Shown piece by piece: positions 36,823 to 45,253 of a stretch of DNA of 64,000 nucleotides. The DNA comes from Ignavibacteria bacterium UBA7675. GTDB taxonomy: Bacteria; Bacteroidota; Ignavibacteria; Kapaibacteriales; UB7675. The stretch covers positions 1 through 64,000 of the forward strand of contig DLHF01000087.1 of NCBI GenBank assembly GCA_002483085.1, read 5' to 3'. Under the pieces are notes generated by a model. The model had not been told where the DNA came from. It made no database searches and worked only from the letters and a program-made list of their open reading frames with translations. A program made the translations under genes and the position numbers. Position 1 is the stretch's first letter, and the number at the start of each line of letters is the position of its first letter.

Positions 36823-37077
36823 TTATCCTTGCTGTCCCATGCTGCGCTCGTGTTCGCGGACCCGTCGAACTATTTTTGTTGTCACCACCGCTATCAGAAT
36901 GGTCGGCAGAGCAATCAGCATGTAAATCGTAAGAGAGTAGGCTTCTCCAATGCTCGCCTGCTGAGTTGTTCCAGCAAATCCGTCCTTACAGTTAGGACAA
37001 GCCACGAGCGTTCTGGTAAAGCACACAAAAATAGCTATTAGAATCGGGATAACATAGAATTTTATCTTGCTGCGCAT
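36823..37077 (-). CDS. Small membrane protein with CPNCKDGF motif
   Basis: An 84-residue protein starting MRSKIKFYVIPILIAIFVCF, with GGAGG five bases before ATG at 37077; a longer frame lacks this. It has an N-terminal hydrophobic segment that could be a signal or anchor, then LVACPNCKDGF (CxxC), a short loop, and a second helix (about residues 48-72) ending in RRVREHERSM. The CxxC faces the periplasm in the likely topology. I recall similar short proteins beside act or cytochrome oxidase genes in related bacteria but know no function; metal delivery or assembly would fit the place between sco and actA. Confidence 0.75.
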   Translation of the reverse strand: MRSKIKFYVIPILIAIFVCFTRTLVACPNCKDGFAGTTQQASIGEAYSLTIYMLIALPTILIAVVTTKIVRRVREHERSMGQQG

Positions 37078-37111
37078 TTTTTCCTCCGTAAAAATATAAT
37101 GGGAAATCGTC

Positions 37112-37708
37112 TCATTCGTCATTGGCGCGCAACAATGTATTTATTGCCACCCTCAGTTTGTCGATTTCAGCCTCGTCTTGACCAAAGAACCCGCGTATCT
37201 GCCCCTTTCTATCCACAAGCATAAATTTCGTGCCGTGAAGCGAAGGATCGTCGGGACTAGCCGCCTGCATAAATCCCCTTGTTGCTACATTAGCCACAGA
37301 ATCCGCCGACATGCGAAGGAAATGCCATTTCTCCGGCTTCGCTCCGTAGCGCACCCCGTATTTTGCCAGTACTTCGGGCGTGTCGTTGCGGGGATCTACT
37401 GTAAAAGATACTATGCGGAAGTCGGGTTCACCTGCAAACTGGGTATTCAGCACCGATGCGATTGAGCTCATTTTTGGGCATGGCCCCCCACACGAAGAAA
37501 AAAAGAAATAAGCAAACCACACTTTGCCGCGCAAGTTGTTGTTCGTTATAGTTCGGCCATCAAAGTTTATCCCGCTAAAGTCCGGCACATCTTTGATTAC
37601 CCTCAGTTCTGAACCGGGAAGCATTGCTTCTTTAGCTTCGTTGCCGCCACATGCCGACAGCAAAAAGGCAGCTATTACGAAAAAAGTAGCGGCTTTGCGC
37701 GTTATCAT
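37112..37708 (-). CDS. SCO1/SenC-family copper chaperone
   Basis: A 198-residue lipoprotein (lipobox LSAC, Cys20) with a thioredoxin-like fold. The copper-binding motif is present as CGGPCP (C-x3-C-P) in YFFFSSCGGPCPKM, and the distant histidine as LHGTKFMLVD. SCO proteins insert copper in the CuA site of cytochrome oxidase subunit II, encoded upstream in the same cluster. It starts four bases after the ctaF stop, so is translated from the same message. Confidence 0.93.
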   Translation of the reverse strand: MITRKAATFFVIAAFLLSACGGNEAKEAMLPGSELRVIKDVPDFSGINFDGRTITNNNLRGKVWFAYFFFSSCGGPCPKMSSIASVLNTQFAGEPDFRIVSFTVDPRNDTPEVLAKYGVRYGAKPEKWHFLRMSADSVANVATRGFMQAASPDDPSLHGTKFMLVDRKGQIRGFFGQDEAEIDKLRVAINTLLRANDE

Positions 37709-37712
37709 CCGC

Positions 37713-38015
37713 TTATAATCCCAGAGTAGTCAAAGCAAAAAAAAGCACTGCAAAGAGAAACAGCGGGATAAAAATCATTGCTCGCAGATATGGGTTGTCG
37801 AACTTGATGTGCATGAATATCCACACCACCATCGCCGCTTTTGCAAAAGCGATCAGCAGACCTACACCAACGTGTAGATAGTGCCCTGTATGCCCCCAAC
37901 TCTCCGGAAAGTGTATAATAGCGGCAATCACAGTCAGAATCGTAAAGCCAACCAGCATGGCAAATATCTTCAGGTATTCGCGTTTGGTCTGTTCAAAGGT
38001 TAATCCTTCAGCCAT
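37713..38015 (-). CDS. ctaF: Cytochrome c oxidase subunit IV (caa3 type)
   Basis: A 100-residue protein with three hydrophobic helices (about residues 18-36, 48-66 and 76-98), beginning MAEGLTFEQTKREYLKIF. The pattern HYLHVGVGLLIAFAKAAMVVWIFMHIKFD is typical of the prokaryotic subunit IV of caa3 and related oxidases. It lies between subunit III and sco. Confidence 0.9.
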   Translation of the reverse strand: MAEGLTFEQTKREYLKIFAMLVGFTILTVIAAIIHFPESWGHTGHYLHVGVGLLIAFAKAAMVVWIFMHIKFDNPYLRAMIFIPLFLFAVLFFALTTLGL

Positions 38016-38044
38016 GAGTCATTCCTTGTTTATAGGAGATCAAA

Positions 38045-38641
38045 TTATCTGAACACAAGATAGAGAATGGGGAACAGGAATATCCACACAAGGTCCACAA
38101 AGTGCCAGTACAGACCGAGTGTTTCCACGCGGTCGGCACGGTAATAGCCTTCTTTTGTAAACGAGCGACCGAGCATCCAGATCATGGGAATCATACCGCC
38201 AATCACGTGAATAGCGTGGAAGCCAGTCATAAGGAAGTACAACCCGTAGAACACATTAAAATGCTCGCCAAACGGAGCTGTACCGTGATGGATTTTAGCG
38301 CTGTACTCAATTGTTTTTACGATCAAGAAGCCAAAGCCACCGAGAATAGTAAGCCCGAGGAATGTACGGAACTTTGCCACATTGCGCTTCTCAAGAAAGA
38401 GAATTGCAAGAGCCATTGTAAGGCTGCTTCCAATCAGGATCATTGTGTTGGTAAATGCCAGCGGTACGCTCAGCTCTCGTGCGCCTTCGGAAAACAGCTC
38501 GGGATTGGCGTTGTGAATCACAGCAAAAGCGGTAAAAAACCCGGCGAAGAACATGATCTCCGACGCGAGAAAAAGCCACATACCAAGCTTGCCGTGTTTT
38601 ATCCCGGTCACCGGCTCATGGGCAAGGGAAAGTCCACTCAT
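38045..38641 (-). CDS. ctaE: Cytochrome c oxidase subunit III
   Basis: A 198-residue protein with five hydrophobic helices. It begins [32 protein letters not shown], where the E-I-M-F-F segment is the family hallmark, and has [23 protein letters not shown] and [20 protein letters not shown] near the end. Five helices instead of seven fits the short bacterial form. The gene is followed after 29 bases by ctaF. Confidence 0.95.
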   Translation of the reverse strand: MSGLSLAHEPVTGIKHGKLGMWLFLASEIMFFAGFFTAFAVIHNANPELFSEGARELSVPLAFTNTMILIGSSLTMALAILFLEKRNVAKFRTFLGLTILGGFGFLIVKTIEYSAKIHHGTAPFGEHFNVFYGLYFLMTGFHAIHVIGGMIPMIWMLGRSFTKEGYYRADRVETLGLYWHFVDLVWIFLFPILYLVFR

Positions 38642-38681
38642 AGATCACATCAATTGTGTTATGGATAAAGAATTCGTATCT

Positions 38682-39632
38682 CTATAATTTGTCGGCAAAG
38701 ACTAATACAATCACACCCAGCAAAAAAGCATACGACGAGAGAAGCACTTTGCGCGCATGCAGCTTGGAGGCCGACTTCAGAAATCTAATGCCGTGATACA
38801 GGAAAATTCCACTCACGACAAGTACACCAGCAAAATAGATAAGTCCGGTTTCCTGCAAGGCAGTTAGCATCAGGCTAATAGGCACTAATGCAGCAATATA
38901 AATCAGCGTCTGGCGCGCTACAAGCACACCTGTCGGGTCAGTCACCGACAGCATAGGAAAGCCGCCTTCGGCGTAGTCTTCGCGATACATCCACGAAAGC
39001 GCCAAGAAATGCGGAATCTGCCAGAAGAATAAGACAAGGAATAGGACAAGACCTGGAGCATCTGCCGTTCCCCGCACCGCCACCCAGCCGCCAAGCGCCG
39101 GAAGTGCGCCGGGAATGGCTCCTACAAGCGTCGACAAGGAGGTAACGCGCTTCATCGGTGTATAGACAGCAATGTAGCTTACAAGCGTTGCAACAGCCAA
39201 AAGCAGCGTGGGAATATTGACAAAGGCGAGCATGAGCAGGCCAATCACCGAAAGGAATGTGCCGAAAATGAGTGCCTCGGCAGGTACGAGCTTGCCAGAA
39301 GGCAGCGGACGCCGCTTTGTGCGATTCATATCAGCATCGTACTCCCGCTCCATGAAATGGTTAAGGGCACAGCTTCCGCCAGAAACAAGTGTTGTCCCGA
39401 TAACAGCAAGCACTGCATGAAAGATGTTCTGCGGGCTGGAAAAGTACTCTGCTGCACCCATAGGCACGGCAAGATAATACCCCGCCGAAGCACTAAGCAC
39501 TACCATCTTGGTAATACCCGGCTTTGTAAGCTCGTAGAACGCACGCCAGCGCTCTGTGCGGGAAACCGAAGTTTCAGGCACGAGAGCAGGGGACTGCATT
39601 GTCTGAAAATGCTCTGTCTGTACTGTTTGCAT
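38682..39632 (-). CDS. ctaB: Protohaem IX farnesyltransferase (haem O synthase)
   Basis: A 316-residue membrane prenyltransferase with about nine hydrophobic helices. The first aspartate-rich motif is NHFMEREYDADMNRTKRRPLPSG and the second region DAPGLVLFLVLFFWQIPHFLALSWMYREDYAEGGFPML, both diagnostic of the UbiA superfamily haem O branch. It adds the farnesyl chain to haem B, the first step to haem A. It starts four bases after the ctaA stop. Confidence 0.95.
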   Translation of the reverse strand: MQTVQTEHFQTMQSPALVPETSVSRTERWRAFYELTKPGITKMVVLSASAGYYLAVPMGAAEYFSSPQNIFHAVLAVIGTTLVSGGSCALNHFMEREYDADMNRTKRRPLPSGKLVPAEALIFGTFLSVIGLLMLAFVNIPTLLLAVATLVSYIAVYTPMKRVTSLSTLVGAIPGALPALGGWVAVRGTADAPGLVLFLVLFFWQIPHFLALSWMYREDYAEGGFPMLSVTDPTGVLVARQTLIYIAALVPISLMLTALQETGLIYFAGVLVVSGIFLYHGIRFLKSASKLHARKVLLSSYAFLLGVIVLVFADKL

Positions 39633-39636
39633 ACTG

Positions 39637-40629
39637 TCACCTCCGCAGTTGTCCGGCCTCTGGCATCGCTGTCACCGAACCTTGCTGCGAAGCAAATGAG
39701 TAAAAACGGGTAGAGAGAAAGTACGTTGCAAATGCCGTTGCCAGCACTGCTGTACCGCCGCCAACATGCAGTGTATTAATCACCACATGCTCCTGCGTCC
39801 AGATCACGAAAGCTCCCAGAGTAATTTGCACAAGCACCAGCAGCATCAAAAGAATAGCTGGCAGACGCAACATGGAAAGCTCATTGCTATGCCGAAGAAT
39901 ACGAACACCCTGTACAAAAATCAGGATCGACACAATAAGCGCACCAACGCGATGGAAATAATGAATAGCTATGCCGAATGTTGGAAGCGGAGGAAATACT
40001 TGGCCGAATGCCAGCGGAAAATCCTGAATAGCCATTCCGCTGTATGTATGGCGTACAAGCGCCCCCATCAGTACCTGTAAAAAGGCCGCTATCACGGTTA
40101 TCAACATCGTCTTTTGCAGATTCTTCGGCACCTGCACGCTCTGCTTGCGAAGTGTTATCCAGCTCCGCGACGTTGCAAGAGCCATTGCTACAGCCGAAGC
40201 CATGAGCGAGTGCGCCAGAAGTGCATGAAGCGACGAAACAATTGTAGACAATCCCAAGAGAACAGTAATGCCGCCCAGTATTCCCTGCAAGCACACCGCT
40301 ACAAAGGCGATGATGGAAAAATTCTTTAGCCACTTGCGACCGCTGTTTTTTTCCACGTGGAGTATCCAGATCATTTCGCCGAGGATCAGCAGCCCTTCAA
40401 ACATAGCGAGCAAGCGATGTCCGTGCTCCCACAAAATACCACCCTGCCACTTGTGCAAAGGATAGGTAATCGGGTTCTGATTGTAGGTAAGCGGCCAGTC
40501 GGGAACAGCAAGGCCTGAGCTCGTACTGTTCACATGCCCGCCCACCATAATCAATAGAGCTGTAACAGCGACAACAAAAATGCTGTAGCGATGAAGGGCT
40601 TTGTATTGACCGGGATAACTATCCGTCAT
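39637..40629 (-). CDS. ctaA: Haem A synthase (COX15/CtaA)
   Basis: A 330-residue protein with about eight hydrophobic helices in two four-helix halves. It has GGHVNSTSSGLAVPDWPLTYNQNP near the start, GHRLLAMFEGLLILGE, SSLHALLAHSLMA, GALVRHTYSGMAIQDFPLAFGQ, and HYFHRVGALIVSI; the histidines are the haem ligands. It oxidises haem O to haem A for the oxidase made by ctaCDE. It lies six bases after ctaD and four before ctaB. Confidence 0.94.
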   Translation of the reverse strand: MTDSYPGQYKALHRYSIFVVAVTALLIMVGGHVNSTSSGLAVPDWPLTYNQNPITYPLHKWQGGILWEHGHRLLAMFEGLLILGEMIWILHVEKNSGRKWLKNFSIIAFVAVCLQGILGGITVLLGLSTIVSSLHALLAHSLMASAVAMALATSRSWITLRKQSVQVPKNLQKTMLITVIAAFLQVLMGALVRHTYSGMAIQDFPLAFGQVFPPLPTFGIAIHYFHRVGALIVSILIFVQGVRILRHSNELSMLRLPAILLMLLVLVQITLGAFVIWTQEHVVINTLHVGGGTAVLATAFATYFLSTRFYSFASQQGSVTAMPEAGQLRR

Positions 40630-40635
40630 GACTGT

Positions 40636-42516
40636 TTACGCGTTATGAGGAAGTGGTTCACCATCGGAATAGTCCGACGCCAGTTCCGAATGCTGTGCAT
40701 GCTCTTCTGCACTACGCACTGAGTCCGTGCGCTCTATCCACTGCGGCAGATAGTCTTCTTCCATTTCGGGAAGCGAATATTCATACGGGCCGCGGTACAC
40801 ATGCAATTGCATGTCGAAGTTGCCGTGCGGAGGAGGCGAAGGAGCAGCCCATTCGAGCGAGTTCGCGTGCCACGGATTGCGCGGCGCTTTCTTGCCGAAT
40901 TTCCAGCTCCAGAGAATATTGACAAGGAGCAGCAACTGCGAGAAACCGAGCAGAATAGCAAACACTGTGATAAATCGGTTCATCATCAGGAAGTGCTTCA
41001 GGAAGTCGTAAATATACGGATCGTAGGTACGGCGCAAGTGACCGCCAATGCCCAAAAGGTGCATCGGGAAGAAGGTAAGGTTGTACGTAACAAACGTCCA
41101 CCAGAAGTGCTTCCGGCCTAATGCTTCGTTGTACATGCGGCCTGTCATTTTCGGATACCAGTAGTAGATACCGGCAAAGATACCGAACAAGCTACCGCCG
41201 AACAGTACGTAATGAATGTGCGCTACGATAAAATATGTATCGTGGATATACACGTCGATGGGAGCCACCGCCATGAAAATGCCGCTCAGACCACCTACTA
41301 CAAAGGTAGCGACAAAAGCCAGAGCGTTGAGCATGGGTGTTGTAAAGTGAATGCTGCCTTTCCACAGAATACCAAGCCAGTTAAAAGTCTTGATAGCCGA
41401 GGGAACAGCAATAACAATCGTCGACAGCATAAAGGTTGTGCCGAGAACCGGGCTCATACCCGACTGGAACATATGGTGTCCCCATACGACAAAGCCGAGG
41501 AAGGCAATTGCCATAATAGCGAAAATCATCGCTTTATAGCCGTACACAGGCTTGCGCGAGAAGGTAGCCATCACATCCGACACCACGCCCATCGAGGGCA
41601 GAATCATAATATATACCGCCGGGTGCGAGTAGAACCAGAACAAGTGCTGGAACAGAATCGGCTGGCCGCCACCTGTGAACGGATTATTGCTGATAATCAA
41701 ATTTTGCGGAATGAAGATACTGGCGTGGAATACTTGGTCCATAAACACAAGTGCAAGAGCTGAAGCCAGCACCGGTGTACCAAGCGTAATCAGAACTGCG
41801 GTAATAAACAACGCCCATACGGTAAGCGGCATCTGGAACAACCTCATGCCGGGAGCGCGCTTGTTCAGCACAGTGGTAATATAATTGATAGCACCCAGAA
41901 TCGAGGAAAAACCTATCATAAAGATACTGACCACCCAGAACGTCTGCCCCATTCCAGCGACAACACTAAGCGGTGGATAACTTGTCCACCCTGCAACCGA
42001 TGCGCCAGACTCTAGCCAAAAGCTCGACATCAGCAGCACGCCCGCAGGTGGTACCATCCAGAAGGAAATCATATTGAGCTTTGGAAACGCCATGTCGTCG
42101 GTGCCTATCATCAACGGTATACAGAAGTTACCGAAGAAACCGACAGCCAAAGGAATGATCACGTAAAAAATCATGATCGTTCCGTGCATCGAGATAAACT
42201 GAGCAAACAGACTGGGCTGAATAGCACCATCGGCAATCCAGCCGCGATCCACCCACGACTGGGGGAGCAAATCGCTGATAAAAGGAATGGCCTGACCGGG
42301 GAAGCCAAGCTGCCAGCGCAGGAACAGCGCAAAAGCGCCGCCTATCAGCAGGAAGAACAGGGCAGTAAACAGAAACTGCCGGGCGATCATCTTGTGATCG
42401 GTAGAAAAAATGTACTTCGTAATAAACGACTGTTTATGATGCCCATGATCGTGATCGTGCGCCGCGCCGTGCGCATGATCATGGTCATGAGCCGATTTTA
42501 CCGCAACTGTGTCCAT
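40636..42516 (-). CDS. ctaD: Cytochrome c oxidase subunit I (A2-type haem-copper oxidase)
   Basis: A 626-residue catalytic subunit with 12 or more helices. Low-spin haem ligand region ISMHGTIMIFYVIIP, CuB/Tyr region FWFYSHPAVYIMILP and high-spin haem region IHDTYFIVAHIHYVLFGG are intact. The motif YSHPAVY, with Tyr-Ser instead of the glutamate of mitochondrial-type enzymes, marks the A2 subfamily. The N-terminus is unusual: nine histidines in residues 10-27, alternating with Asp, before the first helix. It oxidises cytochrome c and reduces oxygen to water while pumping protons. It sits between ctaC and ctaA with short gaps. Confidence 0.96.
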   Translation of the reverse strand: MDTVAVKSAHDHDHAHGAAHDHDHGHHKQSFITKYIFSTDHKMIARQFLFTALFFLLIGGAFALFLRWQLGFPGQAIPFISDLLPQSWVDRGWIADGAIQPSLFAQFISMHGTIMIFYVIIPLAVGFFGNFCIPLMIGTDDMAFPKLNMISFWMVPPAGVLLMSSFWLESGASVAGWTSYPPLSVVAGMGQTFWVVSIFMIGFSSILGAINYITTVLNKRAPGMRLFQMPLTVWALFITAVLITLGTPVLASALALVFMDQVFHASIFIPQNLIISNNPFTGGGQPILFQHLFWFYSHPAVYIMILPSMGVVSDVMATFSRKPVYGYKAMIFAIMAIAFLGFVVWGHHMFQSGMSPVLGTTFMLSTIVIAVPSAIKTFNWLGILWKGSIHFTTPMLNALAFVATFVVGGLSGIFMAVAPIDVYIHDTYFIVAHIHYVLFGGSLFGIFAGIYYWYPKMTGRMYNEALGRKHFWWTFVTYNLTFFPMHLLGIGGHLRRTYDPYIYDFLKHFLMMNRFITVFAILLGFSQLLLLVNILWSWKFGKKAPRNPWHANSLEWAAPSPPPHGNFDMQLHVYRGPYEYSLPEMEEDYLPQWIERTDSVRSAEEHAQHSELASDYSDGEPLPHNA

Positions 42517-42568
42517 AGCATTCGGGAAGTATATGAGTAAAATATTTCTATCGTTGTAAGACCGGAGC

Positions 42569-43411
42569 TTATTGAGCTACCGAAGTATCGCTATTAGCTG
42601 TCCCTGCGCCCATAGTCGCAGCAGGATCGCCTGTACCGCTCTCGGTAGAAGCAGCCGCACCTTCAGCTACTGGCGGGGCGGGCGTTTTGCTCTTGGTCTG
42701 TTCGTTCATCCACTTGTCAAAGTCAGTCTGCGACTGCATATGGAGCACGCCGCGCATACTGTAGTGGCCACTGCCACATAATTCAGCGCAGACCAGCTCA
42801 TACACACCGGTTTTAAGTCCGTCGAACGGCACGTTGATCCACATACCGGGAACAGCATCCTGCTTTACACGGAAATGAGGGAGGAAGAAGCTGTGGAGAA
42901 CATCGACTGAAGAAAGATGCACTACAACGGTCTTATTCACCGGGAGGTTGAAGTGAGTCGTTGTAATAAAGTCATCCTTGCCATACGGATCGGAAGGATC
43001 CATACCGAACAGGTTGGTAGCAGTGCGGAATTTAAAATCTTTTTTACCCAACACACCATCAGCACCGGGATAGCGGAAGTGCCACAGGAATGTCTGGCCG
43101 AGTACATCAATCTCTATATCGGGTTTGGGAACGCGATTTTGGTATTTCATATCTGCCCATAGATCATCGCTGTAAAAGCCAAGGCCGGCAAACAGAAGTG
43201 TGGGAAGCAGAGTCCAGGTAAACTCCACTGGCATACTGCCGTGGAAGTGATAAGCTTTGCGGCCCTCGCGGCGACGGTACTTTATAAGAAAGTACACCAT
43301 CAGAACATTAACGAGGACAAAAATGATCGCCGTTATGTAGTACACGAGCACAAATAGGTGATCATGTGCAATCCCGACTGTGCTAACTACCTCCGGTAAG
43401 TAATCGAGCAT
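42569..43411 (-). CDS. ctaC: Cytochrome c oxidase subunit II
   Basis: A 280-residue protein with two N-terminal helices (about residues 20-42 and 60-80) and a periplasmic cupredoxin domain with the CuA site CAELCGSGHYSMRG complete, plus an upstream histidine in SVDVLHSFFLPHFRVKQDAVPG. There is no fused cytochrome c domain as in classical caa3 enzymes; the C-terminus is an Ala/Thr/Pro-rich tail of about 45 residues. The separate cytochrome c gene just upstream probably serves instead. Confidence 0.95.
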   Translation of the reverse strand: MLDYLPEVVSTVGIAHDHLFVLVYYITAIIFVLVNVLMVYFLIKYRRREGRKAYHFHGSMPVEFTWTLLPTLLFAGLGFYSDDLWADMKYQNRVPKPDIEIDVLGQTFLWHFRYPGADGVLGKKDFKFRTATNLFGMDPSDPYGKDDFITTTHFNLPVNKTVVVHLSSVDVLHSFFLPHFRVKQDAVPGMWINVPFDGLKTGVYELVCAELCGSGHYSMRGVLHMQSQTDFDKWMNEQTKSKTPAPPVAEGAAASTESGTGDPAATMGAGTANSDTSVAQ

Positions 43412-43501
43412 ACTGCATCCAGAAGAAAAAATGAAGAATAGTTGTGTTCTTTTCGTTTTCGGAACAATCGACCGACTCTATAGATATTTAGCTGGCCCCT
43501 G

Positions 43502-44032
43502 TTAGAGCGCTTGCTGAAGCTCAGCTTCTGTATTCGGGCCATGTCCTTCCGTTTTAGCACGGACATCAGCCACTGTTGCGGCATCAACTGCATCCGCAGT
43601 ATTTCCCCAGCTCGAGCGCACATAGGTCAGGATATTTGCAATATCGTCGTCGGAAAGCACACCGGCCAGCGGAGGCATCACACCATTGATAGTTTTTCCA
43701 GCGCGTTCGATCTTGCCTTGGAATCCACGTAGTACAATGCGGGCGGGGACTGTCGGGTCGCCCTGGGCAAACGCGGAGCCTGCCAGCGGGGGATACGTGC
43801 CCGGTATACCCTTGCCCGAAGGCTGGTGGCAAGAAGCACAATTTGCCTTAAACAAATCGGCGCCCGGCCCACCGGCTGCTGCACCACCTCCAGCAGCTCC
43901 ACCATCGGCAACTGCCGTCTTTAAATCCGGTCCGTCCTGAGGCGATACCCAGAAACCGCTGAGGTTCTGCACCAAAATTACTGCGATACAGGTAACGACA
44001 ACACCAATGGTAACACGCATGAAAGGATACAT
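43502..44032 (-). CDS. Membrane-anchored cytochrome c
   Basis: A 176-residue protein starting MYPFMRVTIGVVVTCIAVIL (ATG at 44032; ATG at 44020 is also possible). An N-terminal helix anchors it, a Gly/Ala-rich linker (about residues 45-65) follows, and one class I haem c domain has CASCHQPSGKGIPGTYPPLAGS with the axial methionine in NGVMPPLAG. Placed between nuoB and ctaC, it probably accepts electrons from the Act complex and gives them to CuA of subunit II, in place of the fused domain of caa3 oxidases. Confidence 0.92.
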   Translation of the reverse strand: MYPFMRVTIGVVVTCIAVILVQNLSGFWVSPQDGPDLKTAVADGGAAGGGAAAGGPGADLFKANCASCHQPSGKGIPGTYPPLAGSAFAQGDPTVPARIVLRGFQGKIERAGKTINGVMPPLAGVLSDDDIANILTYVRSSWGNTADAVDAATVADVRAKTEGHGPNTEAELQQAL

Positions 44033-44105
44033 AGGGCACTGATAGTCGAGGAGTTGAGAAATCGTATAAAGATACAAATCTATACAAAAAAGCGCAATTT
44101 ATTGC

Positions 44106-44621
44106 CTATTCAGCAACTAACTGCGCTTTGTTCGAACTCATGTCGATAAGAGTAGGCTTGCTGCGGTCGATCTTGTCCTGAATCGTCATCAGCCCGCGAA
44201 TAAGGGCCTCCGGACGCGGCGGGCAACCGCCCACATAGACATCAACCGGAAGGAATTGGTCGATCCCCTGCACTACCGAGTAGCTGCGAAACATACCGCC
44301 GCTGGAAGTACACACGCCCATTGCCATTACCCATTTCGGGTCGGGCATCTGGTCGTAAATCTTGCGTACAATCCACGACATTTTATAATTCACCGTGCCA
44401 GCTACGATCAGAAGATCGGCCTGGCGGGGCGAAAAACGAAATACTTCTGAACCAAACCGGGCTGAGTCAGTACGAGGCCCGGCAAAAGCCATCATCTCAA
44501 TGCCACAGCAGGAAATGCCAAGAGGCATAGGCCATACTGCACTCTTCTGAGCCCACTTTACCAAGGCATCTACGGTAGTCGTAAAGAAGCCCTCGCGCTC
44601 AAGAGCCTGTCCTATTCCCAT
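44106..44621 (-). CDS. nuoB: NADH-quinone oxidoreductase subunit B
   Basis: A 171-residue protein with the cluster N2 ligands: adjacent cysteines in [22 protein letters not shown] and [11 protein letters not shown]. It ends the electron path inside complex I next to the quinone site. Its start overlaps the nuoA stop by ten bases, so the two are translationally coupled. The next complex I genes (nuoC, nuoD) do not follow; a cytochrome c gene does. Confidence 0.96.
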   Translation of the reverse strand: MGIGQALEREGFFTTTVDALVKWAQKSAVWPMPLGISCCGIEMMAFAGPRTDSARFGSEVFRFSPRQADLLIVAGTVNYKMSWIVRKIYDQMPDPKWVMAMGVCTSSGGMFRSYSVVQGIDQFLPVDVYVGGCPPRPEALIRGLMTIQDKIDRSKPTLIDMSSNKAQLVAE

Positions 44622-44968
44622 TTTAAAGCTCCTTTTTTTAGTACGTATATGAATCCTGCAAACAGCAACACCATAAACAGGATCATTGCAACGAAGCCTT
44701 GCACAGCCAGTTTCTGAAAGCTTACAGCCCAGGGATACATGAAGACAATCTCGATGTCGAAGAGTATAAACAACATCGCCACGAGATAAAACTTTATAGA
44801 ATGCCGGTCTCTGGCCGAACTAATCGGTTCCATACCGCTCTCATAGGTTGTCAGTTTCTCGCGGGTAGGCCGCCGAGGCCCTAACCACTCCGAGAGTTTG
44901 AGCATGATCATGCCGAAACCGAGACCGATTACTATGGTCACTACAATGGGAATGTAGGAATTCATCAT
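44612..44968 (-). CDS. nuoA: NADH-quinone oxidoreductase subunit A
   Basis: A 118-residue membrane protein with three helices. It shows [40 protein letters not shown], the defining NuoA segment. ATG at 44968 ([10 protein letters not shown]) is chosen because the 194-residue upstream extension has a low-complexity shadow composition and covers the promoter. It is the first gene of the 16-kb respiratory cluster. Confidence 0.95.
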   Translation of the reverse strand: MMNSYIPIVVTIVIGLGFGMIMLKLSEWLGPRRPTREKLTTYESGMEPISSARDRHSIKFYLVAMLFILFDIEIVFMYPWAVSFQKLAVQGFVAMILFMVLLFAGFIYVLKKGALKWE

Positions 44969-45036
44969 ACCGATGATGTAGAATATGAAGACAGGAATAA
45001 GCGGACGCCTGCTGCAAGAGCTTTTACTGCATCGTT

Positions 45037-45067
45037 CAAATTTACAAAAGCGTAAAGTAAATCCAAA
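45037..45067 (-). promoter_or_regulatory. Bacteroidota-type promoter of the respiratory cluster
   Basis: On the minus strand TTTGG (45063-45067) is followed, 18 bases later, by TAAATTTG (45037-45044), matching the TTTGG / TAnnTTTG consensus of this phylum. It lies about 70 bases upstream of the nuoA start. Confidence 0.6.
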
Positions 45068-45253
45068 GGCCAATTCCGGATTTATCCACATACATTTTGC
45101 CTCTTGAACACTTCGCCCGGTTTTCCTTCCGGCTTGTACGGCACAATTTCCTCGCTGCAAATTCGTACTTTCAAAATCTTTACAGCTTTGATAAATTGAA
45201 ATTTTCCCGACAACAGCGCAGTCCGCGCGCAGTGACAGACAAAGGCTGATACC

